A DNA stretch of 64,000 nt from positions 1 through 64,000 of the forward strand of contig JAEUKX010000061.1 of assembly GCA_016794025.1 (NCBI GenBank), in the 5' to 3' direction. Made by a program: the position numbers and the translations under genes. The notes beneath the pieces are model-generated. The model made no database searches. It was not told the DNA's origin and saw only the letters and a program-made list of their open reading frames with translations. Of this stretch, positions 28,370 through 36,873 are shown one piece after another (the stretch's first letter is position 1; the number at the start of each line of letters is the position of its first letter). The stretch is from Rhodospirillales bacterium. GTDB taxonomy: Bacteria > Pseudomonadota > Alphaproteobacteria > CACIAM-22H2.

Positions 28370-29286
28370 GACCACTTCGCCTTCTGGCGCAGCCACAGCA
28401 GCACCATCGCCAAAATGACGATCAGCACGAAAAACACGATCGTGACGGCCGACGCATAGCCGATGTTGTAGAATGAAAATGCCTGCAGATAGAGAAACAG
28501 GTTGATCGTCTCGGATGCGGTTCCAGGCCCACCCTGCGAGATGACAAAAATCGTGTCGAAGGCCTTCAGCGCATCAATCGTGCGGATCACCGCGGCGACG
28601 AGCAAAAACGGCATGATGAGCGGCAGCGTGATGTGGCGAAACACCTGCCAAGGGCTTGCGCCGTCGATCTTCGCCGAATCGTAAGGCTCGGTCGGCGCAG
28701 AGGCCAGTCCGCCCAAAACGATAAGCATGACGAGCGGCGTCCAGTGCCACACCTCGACGAGAACCAGGCTCGGAATGACTGTCTGTGGCGAATAGACCCA
28801 CAATTGCGGCGGAAGCCCGAGCTGGCTCAGGAGATAGTTGAGCACCCCGAGCTGCGGATGGAACATCATCGTCCAGACGAGCGCCACCGCAACCGGCGTT
28901 GCCATCATCGGGAGGATGAAAATCGCCCGGAAAAGGCCACGCAGCGGAAAACGTTCGTTGAAGACAAGCGCTGCAGCCGTGCCGATTATCAACGGCAGGA
29001 GAACCGCGAGAACCGTGAAATAGAGCGTGTGGCCGATGGATTCGAGGAACCGCTCGTCACCCGCCAAGCGGGCGAAATTCGCCAATCCGACAAATTCCCG
29101 CTGCTGGCCGATCTTCCAGTCATGCAGGCTCATGTACACGGTGAACGCCCACGGAAACACGATTACGGCAGCCGTGATCGCGAGGGCCGGATAGGCAAAC
29201 CGCAAATACTGGGACTTATAGCCTGCGCCGACCTGGCGTGGGCCACCGTTCATGGACGTTTCGGATCGAAGAGTCGTAGCGTTCAT
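28366..29286 (-). CDS. ABC sugar transporter permease (MalF/UgpA type)
   Basis: The 306-residue inner-membrane protein carries a long N-terminal cytoplasmic leader, a first membrane segment (YPALAITAAVIVFPWAFTVYM) and the coupling loop EPYDSAKIDGASPWQVFRHITLPLI. It belongs to the carbohydrate-uptake-1 subgroup. The start is taken as ATG at 29284-29286, and a GTG four codons upstream is possible. The 93-nt gap to the binding-protein gene contains a very stable hairpin. Confidence 0.9.
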   Translation of the reverse strand: MNATTLRSETSMNGGPRQVGAGYKSQYLRFAYPALAITAAVIVFPWAFTVYMSLHDWKIGQQREFVGLANFARLAGDERFLESIGHTLYFTVLAVLLPLIIGTAAALVFNERFPLRGLFRAIFILPMMATPVAVALVWTMMFHPQLGVLNYLLSQLGLPPQLWVYSPQTVIPSLVLVEVWHWTPLVMLIVLGGLASAPTEPYDSAKIDGASPWQVFRHITLPLIMPFLLVAAVIRTIDALKAFDTIFVISQGGPGTASETINLFLYLQAFSFYNIGYASAVTIVFFVLIVILAMVLLWLRQKAKWS

Positions 29287-29314
29287 GCTTCGCGTCACCG
29301 CACCCGTATCGGCA

Positions 29315-29342
29315 CCCCCTGCCCGGAAACGCGGGCAGGGGG
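29315..29342 (-). other. Intercistronic hairpin after the sugar-binding-protein gene
   Basis: CCCCCTGCCCG and its complement form a perfect 11-bp GC stem with a 6-nt loop, 37 nt after the binding-protein stop and 28 nt before the permease start. There is no U-tract on the minus strand. The structure and placement match those in the other transport operons of the window. Confidence 0.75.
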
Positions 29343-29379
29343 CTCTCCCGATCGATACATGCCGAACGATCGTCGGCGG

Positions 29380-30720
29380 TCAGGTTTCCGACTTTTGCAG
29401 GACCGGAGTGAAGGCTTCAGTCGCCTTCGCAAGCTCGGTTTTGACGTCGGCTCCACCGATCGTGTTGGTGAGGCCGACGCCGAACACGTCGCGGAACTCC
29501 GTGACCGGCGATATTTCCGGCAGGCCGGGCCGCCCGATCGCGGTGGATTCCTGAAGGCAGGTCAGCCACTCGCGCGGCAGCTTGAGGCCTGCGATCACGT
29601 CCTTGTCCGAGTAGGCCGAGCCGCGGCACGGCGACCCGCCGCCCGACTGCAGGAGACGAGCGCACATGAGCTTGCTTGTCGCCCACTGGCTATAGAGATA
29701 GGCGGCCTCTTTCTTCTTGCTGGCGACCGGGACGCCGATGCCGTCCCCGAACGTCGCCGAGTGGCGCGCCTTGGGGCCCGCGGGCATGATTCCGTAGCCG
29801 ACCTTCCCGACAACCCGCGACTTGGTCGGGTCCTCCAGCGGAGGCGCAAAGCCGATGCCGTCGAGCCACATGCCGATCTTGCCCTGGCTGAACGACGTCT
29901 GGGATTCATTCCAGTTGAACCCGACGGTTCCGGGCGGCGCAAAATCCTTGTTGAGCTTCTTGTAGTATTCGCCCGCCGCAATGGCTTCCGGTGTCGTCGT
30001 CTGGAGCTGGATGGTCTTCGGATTGACCGGGTCCATGTCGTGGCCGAGCATGAAGCTCGTCCAGACAGGAACATTGGCATTCTTCAGTCCGCGAGAGACC
30101 CAGCCGTATTGACCGGCCGACTTGTCCGTGAGCTTTTCGGCCGCCATCACGATTTCCTCGAACGTCTTCGGGAATGCGAGGCCCTTTGCGGCGAACAGTT
30201 CCTTGTTCCAGTAGATCATCCAAGGATCGATATTGAGCGGCAGCGTGTCCATGCGTCCGTCACCCTGCACGGCCCAGCGAAGTCCACCCGCAGTGAAATC
30301 CGGGAAGTCGTAGTCGGGCGCGGTCAGGCTCGAGTCCGCAAGCAGCGGCTTCATATCGACAAGCCACTTCGACTTCCCGAATAGCCGCTTCTGCACGTGC
30401 CACGAAATCGTGATCACGTCGAACTGCGGATTGCCGGAATTGAACTGGATGACCGCCTGCTGGCGGTGCTGCTGCTCGGGCACGATTTCCGAACCGACCT
30501 TGATTCCGGTCAACTCCGTGAATTCGCGCTCGTGCCTGCGAAGGAGGTCGCCGCGCGGGCTGAGCGTGAGGGAAACCTCGATGCTCTGTCCCGCAAAACG
30601 CTTCCAGTTGAATGCGCCGCTCTGGGAATAGGTCGTCTTGATGTTGAGCATTGGTGACGCTATGGCGCCCAACGCTGCCGCCTTCATGAACGTTCGGCGG
30701 CCGATCTCCGACTTCTTCAT
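29380..30720 (-). CDS. ABC sugar transporter substrate-binding protein (family 1)
   Basis: The 446-residue periplasmic protein has a Tat-like signal (IGRRTFMKAAALGAIASP). The mature part resembles SBP_bac_1 proteins: TGIKVGSEIVPEQQHRQQAVIQF, PQFDVITISWHVQKRL, DPWMIYWNKELFAAKGLAFPKTFEEI, GKIGMWLDGIGF and GVPVASKKKEAAYLYSQW. It lies 63 nt downstream of the GntR gene, which follows the DapA-type aldolase, so it may belong to the same transcript. The likely ligand is L-fucose or a related sugar, inferred from the divergent enzymes. Confidence 0.92.
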   Translation of the reverse strand: MKKSEIGRRTFMKAAALGAIASPMLNIKTTYSQSGAFNWKRFAGQSIEVSLTLSPRGDLLRRHEREFTELTGIKVGSEIVPEQQHRQQAVIQFNSGNPQFDVITISWHVQKRLFGKSKWLVDMKPLLADSSLTAPDYDFPDFTAGGLRWAVQGDGRMDTLPLNIDPWMIYWNKELFAAKGLAFPKTFEEIVMAAEKLTDKSAGQYGWVSRGLKNANVPVWTSFMLGHDMDPVNPKTIQLQTTTPEAIAAGEYYKKLNKDFAPPGTVGFNWNESQTSFSQGKIGMWLDGIGFAPPLEDPTKSRVVGKVGYGIMPAGPKARHSATFGDGIGVPVASKKKEAAYLYSQWATSKLMCARLLQSGGGSPCRGSAYSDKDVIAGLKLPREWLTCLQESTAIGRPGLPEISPVTEFRDVFGVGLTNTIGGADVKTELAKATEAFTPVLQKSET

Positions 30721-30783
30721 TGGTTCCTCCCCTTTTTGTCATTCGTCGTTTTTCGACTTTATCGTATTCAATTCCTCCGACGC

Positions 30784-31446
30784 CTACACCCCCAAAGCGC
30801 GATTTCGCGCATCGACGATGTGATCGGCAAGCGCGCGCTGCGCGCCAGCCGCATCGCGCTTCTCCATGAAGCTGACGATGCCCAGATGATCCCGCATCAC
30901 ATCTTCGACGCGTGAAGGATCGAGCCGGACCTCCGCCTGCCGGATGAGGCGGATCTTGATCGAATTGACGCGGTAGGCACTGGAGACGATGTCGTTCGCG
31001 AGCGAGTCAACGATCGTGTCGTGGAGATCCCAATCCGTCAGCTGCGCGCGACGAATGACGTCGGCCGTAATCCTTCGCGCCGCATCCTTGAGAACGCGCT
31101 CATGCGCTTCTCTCAGGCGCGCAATAGCGGCGTCCGGTGCCTCGCGAACGAAGATTGCGATTGCTTCCCGTTCCAGCATAAGGCGGAACTGAAACGCGTT
31201 CCGGATCAGGCTCAGGTCGACATGTGCAACCTGCATCCCGCGCTGAGGGATCGTGACGATTAGACCTTCCGCCTCAAGACGCGGGACAAGCTCCCGGATC
31301 GCTCCAAGCGGCAGTCCCGTGATTTCCACGAGTTCACGCTGGGAGACGAACTGTCCCGGCACGATCTCCCGGGACAGGAGACTCTGCGTAAAGGCGTCGT
31401 AGGCGCGCTCGCGCAGCTTTGGCGTATCGGTACCGGACTCCGCCAT
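30784..31446 (-). CDS. GntR family regulator, FCD subfamily
   Basis: The 220-residue product has a GntR winged helix (residues 15-75: GQFVSQRELVEITGLPLGAIRELVPRLEAEGLI) and an FCD domain (WDLHDTIVDSLANDIVSSAYRVNSIKIRL, MRDHLGIVSFMEKRDAAGAQRALADH). It is 5 nt downstream of the DapA-type aldolase gene. Its likely operator is the perfect palindrome at 32407-32420 in the divergent promoter. It is distinct in sequence from the GntR protein at 18582. Confidence 0.9.
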   Translation of the reverse strand: MAESGTDTPKLRERAYDAFTQSLLSREIVPGQFVSQRELVEITGLPLGAIRELVPRLEAEGLIVTIPQRGMQVAHVDLSLIRNAFQFRLMLEREAIAIFVREAPDAAIARLREAHERVLKDAARRITADVIRRAQLTDWDLHDTIVDSLANDIVSSAYRVNSIKIRLIRQAEVRLDPSRVEDVMRDHLGIVSFMEKRDAAGAQRALADHIVDARNRALGV

Positions 31447-31451
31447 TCGTC

Positions 31452-32348
31452 CTAGGCCGCCTTTGCCGGCGCGGCGCTATTGTAACGCTCGACCAGCGCA
31501 CGGATCTTCGCCTCGTCGAGTGCCTCGAGCGGCGCGCGCATCCGGCGCCATTCGCTGTCGCCCGTCCGATGCGCGATCAGCGCCTTGACCGCAGACATGA
31601 AGGGATCCGCGACGATTGCGGCAACGAGCGCCGCGATCCGCGGATCGTCCTTCCCGTCCCACGCGGCGGGCCGCAGAAGATCCGGCCTGAGATTCGCAAG
31701 GCCGCAGATCGTTCCGCTGCCACCGTTCTGGACAGCACGCGCCAGCTGGCGTTCGTCCCCAACGAGAATCTGCAGGTCACTATGGCGGTCGAGGAAGCCC
31801 TTGCTCGAGTTCCAGTCGCCCGTGCTGTCCTTGATTCCGAGAATTTTCCCGGGAAACGCTTCGCGCAGCCGCCCCATCAGATCCGGCGTCATGACACAAC
31901 GTGTCATGCTCGGAATGTGATAGAGGATCACATCCCGGAGCTGCCCGCCAAGACGCTCGAAGACCGATGCGTACCAGCGGAAAATACCTTCCTCCGAGTT
32001 GACCGGGAAATAGAAGGCGGGCGTCATCAGGAGGGCGCGACACCCGAATTCATAGCCCGCCCTCGCCTGATCAACTGCGTCCGGGATCGTCGCTGCCGTC
32101 ACGCCGGCGATGATCTTTTCGCCCATGTCGAACCCGGAAGCTCCGAATGCACCCAGAACCGAGTGGCGTTCTGCAAGCCCGATCGATGCCCCCTCACCCG
32201 TCGTTCCAAAGACCGCGAGGCTGTCGCAGCCACTATCAAGCACCCAGCGACCGTGCGCGATCATGCGGACAAGATCGATCCGGCCGTTTGCGGAAAATGG
32301 CGTTGAGAGCGCGCAACTCAGCCCGATGCGGCGAGCTTTCGTGGACAT
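31452..32348 (-). CDS. DapA family 2-keto-3-deoxy sugar-acid aldolase
   Basis: The 298-residue TIM-barrel class I aldolase has VFGTTGEGASIGLAER (residues 46-61), the tyrosine motif LYHIPSMTRCVMT, Schiff-base Lys in ILGIKDSTGDWN and GSGTICGLAN. Beside fucose-pathway enzymes it most likely cleaves 2-keto-3-deoxy-L-fuconate to pyruvate and lactaldehyde. The ATG at 32346-32348 is chosen because family homology (RIGLSCALSTPFSANG) begins just after it. The leader of about 60 nt runs to the operator palindrome. Confidence 0.87.
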   Translation of the reverse strand: MSTKARRIGLSCALSTPFSANGRIDLVRMIAHGRWVLDSGCDSLAVFGTTGEGASIGLAERHSVLGAFGASGFDMGEKIIAGVTAATIPDAVDQARAGYEFGCRALLMTPAFYFPVNSEEGIFRWYASVFERLGGQLRDVILYHIPSMTRCVMTPDLMGRLREAFPGKILGIKDSTGDWNSSKGFLDRHSDLQILVGDERQLARAVQNGGSGTICGLANLRPDLLRPAAWDGKDDPRIAALVAAIVADPFMSAVKALIAHRTGDSEWRRMRAPLEALDEAKIRALVERYNSAAPAKAA

Positions 32349-32406
32349 GTCGGTTTCCCCCAAGGATGACGCGAGCACGTTGACCGGTCGATTGGCGCGA
32401 GTCAAT

Positions 32407-32420
32407 ACTGACATGTCAGT
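32407..32420. promoter_or_regulatory. Perfect 14-bp operator-like palindrome
   Basis: ACTGACATGTCAGT is a perfect palindrome in the 102-nt divergent gap between the aldolase/GntR/ABC operon and the aldo/keto reductase operon. It ends 30 nt before the GTG start of the reductase. Its symmetry and placement fit a binding site for the neighbouring FCD-type GntR regulator acting on both promoters. Confidence 0.7.
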
Positions 32421-32450
32421 GATCCAACAAAAAAGTATAGGGGGAGCAAC

Positions 32451-33464
32451 GTGACGATCCGGAGCCGCGTTCTGGGGCGATCAGGGATCGCAATTTCGAC
32501 GCTCGGCTTCGGCGCAGCCCCATTGGGCGATCTTTATTCGCGTCTCGACGAAGCGGTGGCTGTGGCAACGGTGGAGTCCGCGCTTCTCGCGGGTGTCACC
32601 CTCGTCGATACATCACCGCTCTACGGGCATGGACTTTCGGAATTGCGGGTCGGAGCGGCCCTGCGCCGCACGCCGAACCTCCGGTCGGTATTGTCGACGA
32701 AGGTCGGTCGCGTGATGGATCCGTTCCGACCGAGCGGAATCGGCTCCGGGTATGTCGGCGGATTGCCGCACGCGTCGCGATTCGACTACTCCTACGACGG
32801 AACAATGCGTTCGCTCGAGCAGTCGCTGCTGCGTCTTGGGGTCGACCGGATCGACATTGCACTGATACACGACGTCGACATATGGACGCACGGACCCAAG
32901 GAAATCGACACCCGTTTTCGCGAGGCAATGGAAGGTGCGTACAAGGCGCTCGACGATTTGCGGCGGGCCGGCACGGTCCGCGCCATTGGCGTCGGAGTCA
33001 ACGAATCGGAAATGTGCGAGCGATTTGCGCGTGCCGGCGACATCGACGCAGTCCTCCTTGCCGGGCGGTACTCCCTGCTCGAACAGCCGGCCGCAAAAAG
33101 CTTCCTGCCGCTCGCGCAGCAGCGGTCGATCGGCGTCATGCTCGGCGGCGTCTTCAACTCCGGAATTCTCGCGACCGGCCCGATCGATGGCGCGAGATAT
33201 AATTACAGGCCGGCGCCGCCCGACATACTCGCCAGGGTGAAGGGAATCGAGTCGATCTGCCGTCGGCATGACGTCCGGCTCTACGAGGCGTCCCTGCAGT
33301 TTGCCCTCGCACATCCGGCGGTCGCGGCTGCCGTGCTTGGTGCGGTCACGCCGGCGGAGGTCGCACAGCAGATATCTGCGATCGGTCGGAAGATCCCGCC
33401 TTCCCTCTGGAGCGAGCTGCGCCACGAAGGCTACATTCCAGATGGAATTCCCACTCCGGACTGA
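32451..33464 (+). CDS. Aldo/keto reductase, L-fucose/D-threo-aldose 1-dehydrogenase type
   Basis: The 337-residue NAD(P)-dependent enzyme has the aldo/keto-reductase tetrad: Asp and Tyr in LVDTSPLYGHGLSE, Lys in VLSTKVGR and His in IALIHDVDIW. The RSVLSTKVGR and FDYSYDGTMRSLEQSLLRLGVD segments match the sugar 1-dehydrogenase branch that makes lactones from L-fucose or L-galactose. It starts with GTG after gggggag. It precedes the lactonase gene by 3 nt and a FucU mutarotase, giving a coherent mutarotation, oxidation and hydrolysis sequence. Confidence 0.9.
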   Translation: MTIRSRVLGRSGIAISTLGFGAAPLGDLYSRLDEAVAVATVESALLAGVTLVDTSPLYGHGLSELRVGAALRRTPNLRSVLSTKVGRVMDPFRPSGIGSGYVGGLPHASRFDYSYDGTMRSLEQSLLRLGVDRIDIALIHDVDIWTHGPKEIDTRFREAMEGAYKALDDLRRAGTVRAIGVGVNESEMCERFARAGDIDAVLLAGRYSLLEQPAAKSFLPLAQQRSIGVMLGGVFNSGILATGPIDGARYNYRPAPPDILARVKGIESICRRHDVRLYEASLQFALAHPAVAAAVLGAVTPAEVAQQISAIGRKIPPSLWSELRHEGYIPDGIPTPD

Positions 33465-33467
33465 GCC

Positions 33468-34307
33468 ATGAAAATCGATTCTCACCAGCACCTCTGGCGT
33501 CTTGATCGCGGCGACTATGGATGGCTGACGCCGGCAAAGACGGCGATCTATCGGGACTTCGGGCCCGACGATCTGGCGCCAATTCTCGCGCGCCATTCGA
33601 TTTCGCGAACCATCCTTGTCCAGGCGGCGCCCACGATCGCGGAGACGGAGTTTCTTCTCGATGTTGCCGCGCGCTGCCCGTTTGTGGCCGGCGTCGTCGG
33701 CTGGATCGACTTTACGGCAAGTGACGGTGCCGCAACGGTGCAGCGCCTCTCCCGAAATCCGCTCCTTGTCGGCCTGCGTCCCATGGTTCAGGACATAGAG
33801 GACGACGACTGGCTTCTCCGCCGCGATATCGAGCCTGCGATACGAGCGATGGTGGAGTCCGGGCTCGTCTTTGATGCCCTCGTCCGACCGCGCCATCTCT
33901 CCCGGCTACTGACGCTTGTCGATCGGCATCCGGACCTGCGTATCGTCGTCGATCACGGTGCAAAGCCGGCCATCGCCGACAATCGTCTGGTTCCCTGGAA
34001 TGCCGACATGGCGGCAATCGCCGCGCGACCGTGGGTCTACTGCAAGCTGTCCGGACTGGCCAACGAGGCAGGATCGGACTGGCGCAACGACACGCTCGCG
34101 CCTTATGTGTCCCGCTTGATCGACACCTTCGGACCCACCCGCCTGCTCTGGGGCAGCGATTGGCCCGTTGTGAATCTCGCCGGCGGCTACGACCGCTGGC
34201 ATGCCGCGGCCGTCGAACTCACCGCGGAGCTGCCGGGCGACGCAAAAGACGAGATATTCGGCAGAACTGCTGAAAGACTCTATCTTCTACACCGAGGGCG
34301 GAAATAG
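33468..34307 (+). CDS. L-fuconolactonase-type amidohydrolase
   Basis: The 279-residue amidohydrolase-2 family protein has metal ligands in KIDSHQHLW (residues 2-10), the GLRPMVQD segment, IVVDHGAKP and the terminal LLWGSDWPVVN. These match lactonases such as L-fuconolactonase and L-rhamnonolactonase. It should hydrolyse the lactone made by the upstream reductase. Gaps of 3 nt and 2 nt to its neighbours indicate one operon. Confidence 0.9.
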   Translation: MKIDSHQHLWRLDRGDYGWLTPAKTAIYRDFGPDDLAPILARHSISRTILVQAAPTIAETEFLLDVAARCPFVAGVVGWIDFTASDGAATVQRLSRNPLLVGLRPMVQDIEDDDWLLRRDIEPAIRAMVESGLVFDALVRPRHLSRLLTLVDRHPDLRIVVDHGAKPAIADNRLVPWNADMAAIAARPWVYCKLSGLANEAGSDWRNDTLAPYVSRLIDTFGPTRLLWGSDWPVVNLAGGYDRWHAAAVELTAELPGDAKDEIFGRTAERLYLLHRGRK

Positions 34308-34309
34308 AG

Positions 34310-34771
34310 ATGCTGAAAGGGCTTGACCCACTGCTTGTGCCTGATCTGCTCCGTTGCCTGGCCGCGATGGGGCATGGCGACGACCTGGCGTTGGTCGACG
34401 CAAATCACCCGGCGTCCAGCATTGCCAGATCAACCGTCCTAGGACGGCCGATCGAACTACCCGGCATCAGCATGGCCCGCGCGGCGCGTGCGGTTCTGTC
34501 AGTGCTGCCGATCGACGATTTCACATCGGATCCGGTCAGACGAATGCTCGTCGTTGATAGACCGGATGACCTTCCCGCTGTTCAGCGAGAGGTGCAGGCC
34601 GAAATCGACAGCACAACGGGCCGCAAGATCGAGATGGTCGGCGTGGAGCGTTTCGCGTTCTATGAGGCCGCCAGGCGTGCATTTGCTGTCGTTCAAATCG
34701 GCGATCCGCGTGGATATGGCTGTTTCCTGTTCCGAAAGGGAGTCGTATTCGGCGACGCTCCGAAGGGATGA
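34310..34771 (+). CDS. RbsD/FucU family sugar mutarotase
   Basis: The 153-residue cytoplasmic protein belongs to the FucU branch: MLKGLDPLLVPDLLRCLAAMGHGDDLALVDANHPA places the catalytic His near residue 22, and the C-terminal segment FVVQIGDPRGYG-like (FAVVQIGDPRGYGCF) is conserved. It interconverts alpha and beta sugar anomers, here probably L-fucose, feeding the aldo/keto reductase. It is the last gene of the plus-strand operon. Confidence 0.92.
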   Translation: MLKGLDPLLVPDLLRCLAAMGHGDDLALVDANHPASSIARSTVLGRPIELPGISMARAARAVLSVLPIDDFTSDPVRRMLVVDRPDDLPAVQREVQAEIDSTTGRKIEMVGVERFAFYEAARRAFAVVQIGDPRGYGCFLFRKGVVFGDAPKG

Positions 34772-34895
34772 GTGTTGAGGGAGCACGGGTCTCGCGACGA
34801 TGGCCCCAGAAAAACTAACCGGGCATCCAAGAAATTCTCCGTTGAAGCACATACCCTGACGTCGCAGTTTCAGCGCCTCTTGAAAGTGGATCAAG

Positions 34896-35204
34896 ATGGC
34901 GAAGAATGGATCTCGCGGCCTCCAAGTCGTGACGGCAAATGAATTGCGGACTGGTCGGGTCGTCTTTTTCGGCCGGGCTGGCCGATGGATATCGAACATC
35001 AATGATGCGGACACCGCCCAAGGCGTGAATTCGGCCGCCGAACTGCTGGCGCGCGCCCAATGCAGCGACGACGCCTCTGGTGTAGTTGAACCAAGCCTGA
35101 TTGAAGCATGCGCGGATGGCGGAACGATCCGGCCAATCCGCCTGCGCGAGGAGATCCGCGCGAAAGGACCGACAGTCGCCTTCGATTCCGCCGGCCCGCG
35201 CTGA
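34896..35204 (+). CDS. DUF2849 domain protein
   Basis: The 102-residue product matches DUF2849 (LQVVTANELRTGRVVFF, RWISNINDADTA). This small family of unknown function is characteristically placed just upstream of sulfite reductase in alphaproteobacteria, as here (10 nt before cysI). A role in sulfite reduction is inferred from that linkage only. Base composition falls noticeably toward A/T from about this gene to 38.1 kb. Confidence 0.88.
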   Translation: MAKNGSRGLQVVTANELRTGRVVFFGRAGRWISNINDADTAQGVNSAAELLARAQCSDDASGVVEPSLIEACADGGTIRPIRLREEIRAKGPTVAFDSAGPR

Positions 35205-35214
35205 AGGCCGATCC

Positions 35215-36873
35215 ATGTACCGATACGACGAGTTTGACCGAAATTTCGTCCTCGAGCGTGTCGAGGAGTTCCGCGATCAGGTCGATCGCCGACTACGCGG
35301 CGAATTGACGGAGGATCAGTTCAAGCCATTGCGCCTCATGAACGGCGTATATCTGCAACTGCACGCCTACATGCTCCGCATTGCGATCCCATATGGCGTC
35401 CTGTCTTCTCGCCAACTCCGCAAACTTGGTCATGTCGCGCGAAAGTTCGATCGGGGTTTCGGGCATTTCACGACACGCCAGAACCTTCAGTTCAACTGGA
35501 TCCGGCTCGAGGATGTTCCGGAGATCCTGTCCGAACTGGCGGAAGTCGAGATGCACGCCATTCAGACTTCGGGAAACTGCATTCGCAACGTGACGGCAGA
35601 CCATCTCGCGGGTGCCGCTGCCGATGAGGCCGTTGATCCGCGGCCGTATGCCGAGATCCTGCGCCAATGGTCGTCATTGCACCCGGAGTTCACGTTCCTG
35701 CCGCGCAAGTTCAAGATTGCGGCCATCGGTGCCCCTCGCGACAGGGCCGCAATCCAGGTTCATGACATCGGCCTTGAGGCAAAGCGAAACGCAAAGGGCG
35801 AAATCGGATTCGCCGTTTGGGTCGGTGGCGGACAAGGCCGCACGCCGATGATCGCAAAAAGGCTGCGGGATTTCCTGCCCGAGTGCGATCTTCTCGCCTA
35901 CTGCGAGGCGATTCTGCGTGTCTACAACCTCGAGGGTCGGCGCGACAACAAGTACAAGGCGCGCATCAAGATCCTCGTTCATGAAAAAGGAATCGATGAT
36001 CTCGCGAGCGCCATTGATCAGGAATTCGAAAGCCTGAAGGGCCGTTCACTGGAACTTCCCGCCGACGAAATTGCAAAGATCACGGCCTATTTCTCTCCTC
36101 CGGCGTTTTCCGATCTGCCTGCGACTTCCGTTGTGTGCGATATCGCACGGCGCACCGATCCGGAGTTTGAATCGTTTTTCCGCTTCAATGTGGCGCCGCA
36201 CAAGGTTTCCGGGTACGGCATCGCGACAATCTCGCTAAAGCCGATTGGCGCACCTCCCGGGGACGCGTCCGCGGCACAGATGGACGCGATTGCCGACATT
36301 GCGGCGCGCTACTCCTTCGATGAGGTGCGCGTGAGCCACGAACAGAATATCATTTTGCCCCATGTCCGCCTCGATGATCTCCCAGCCGTGTATGCACTGC
36401 TGGCCAAGGCTGGTCTTGCGACCCCAAATGCAGGTCTGGTGACAGATATCATCGCCTGTCCGGGTCTGGACTATTGTTCGCTGGCAAATGCCCGTTCGAT
36501 CCCCGTCTCCCAGCGTATATCCGAGAGATTTTCGGATTTGCGCAGACAAGCGGAAATTGGTGAACTGAAGATAAAGATTTCTGGTTGCATAAACGCTTGT
36601 GGCCACCATCATGTCGGCCACATCGGAATTCTTGGCGTCGATCGCAAGGGCGAGGAATTCTATCAAATTACGCTTGGAGGCTCCGCCGACGAGAAATGCA
36701 CGATTGGAGAAATCATCGGTCCGGGATTCTCGTCCGAGAGGATTGTCGACGCGGTTGAGCAGGTTGTCGCTACGTATCTTGCGCTTCGCGACGGCCCTCA
36801 CGAGAAATTCATCGATCTCTATCGCCGCGTCGGCGTCAGTCCATTTCGGGAGGCACTCTATGCCGATGCTTGA
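35215..36873 (+). CDS. cysI: Sulfite reductase hemoprotein (nitrite/sulfite reductase family)
   Basis: The 552-residue cytoplasmic enzyme reduces sulfite to sulfide with six electrons, using siroheme coupled to a 4Fe-4S cluster. It has duplicated ferredoxin-like and siroheme domains. FGHFTTRQNLQFNWI and NCIRNVTADHLAG are substrate-site segments, and the cluster ligands are in CPGLDYC (about residue 415) and CINAC (about residue 458). It overlaps the DUF934 gene by 14 nt. Together with DUF2849 upstream and siroheme synthase downstream it forms an assimilation block. No separate flavoprotein is seen. Confidence 0.95.
   Translation: MYRYDEFDRNFVLERVEEFRDQVDRRLRGELTEDQFKPLRLMNGVYLQLHAYMLRIAIPYGVLSSRQLRKLGHVARKFDRGFGHFTTRQNLQFNWIRLEDVPEILSELAEVEMHAIQTSGNCIRNVTADHLAGAAADEAVDPRPYAEILRQWSSLHPEFTFLPRKFKIAAIGAPRDRAAIQVHDIGLEAKRNAKGEIGFAVWVGGGQGRTPMIAKRLRDFLPECDLLAYCEAILRVYNLEGRRDNKYKARIKILVHEKGIDDLASAIDQEFESLKGRSLELPADEIAKITAYFSPPAFSDLPATSVVCDIARRTDPEFESFFRFNVAPHKVSGYGIATISLKPIGAPPGDASAAQMDAIADIAARYSFDEVRVSHEQNIILPHVRLDDLPAVYALLAKAGLATPNAGLVTDIIACPGLDYCSLANARSIPVSQRISERFSDLRRQAEIGELKIKISGCINACGHHHVGHIGILGVDRKGEEFYQITLGGSADEKCTIGEIIGPGFSSERIVDAVEQVVATYLALRDGPHEKFIDLYRRVGVSPFREALYADA

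Noticed and set aside
28633-30384. 583-codon open frame opposite the sugar permease and binding-protein genes
   Set aside because: It is fully antisense to two well-supported genes, with a composition typical of reversed coding sequence.
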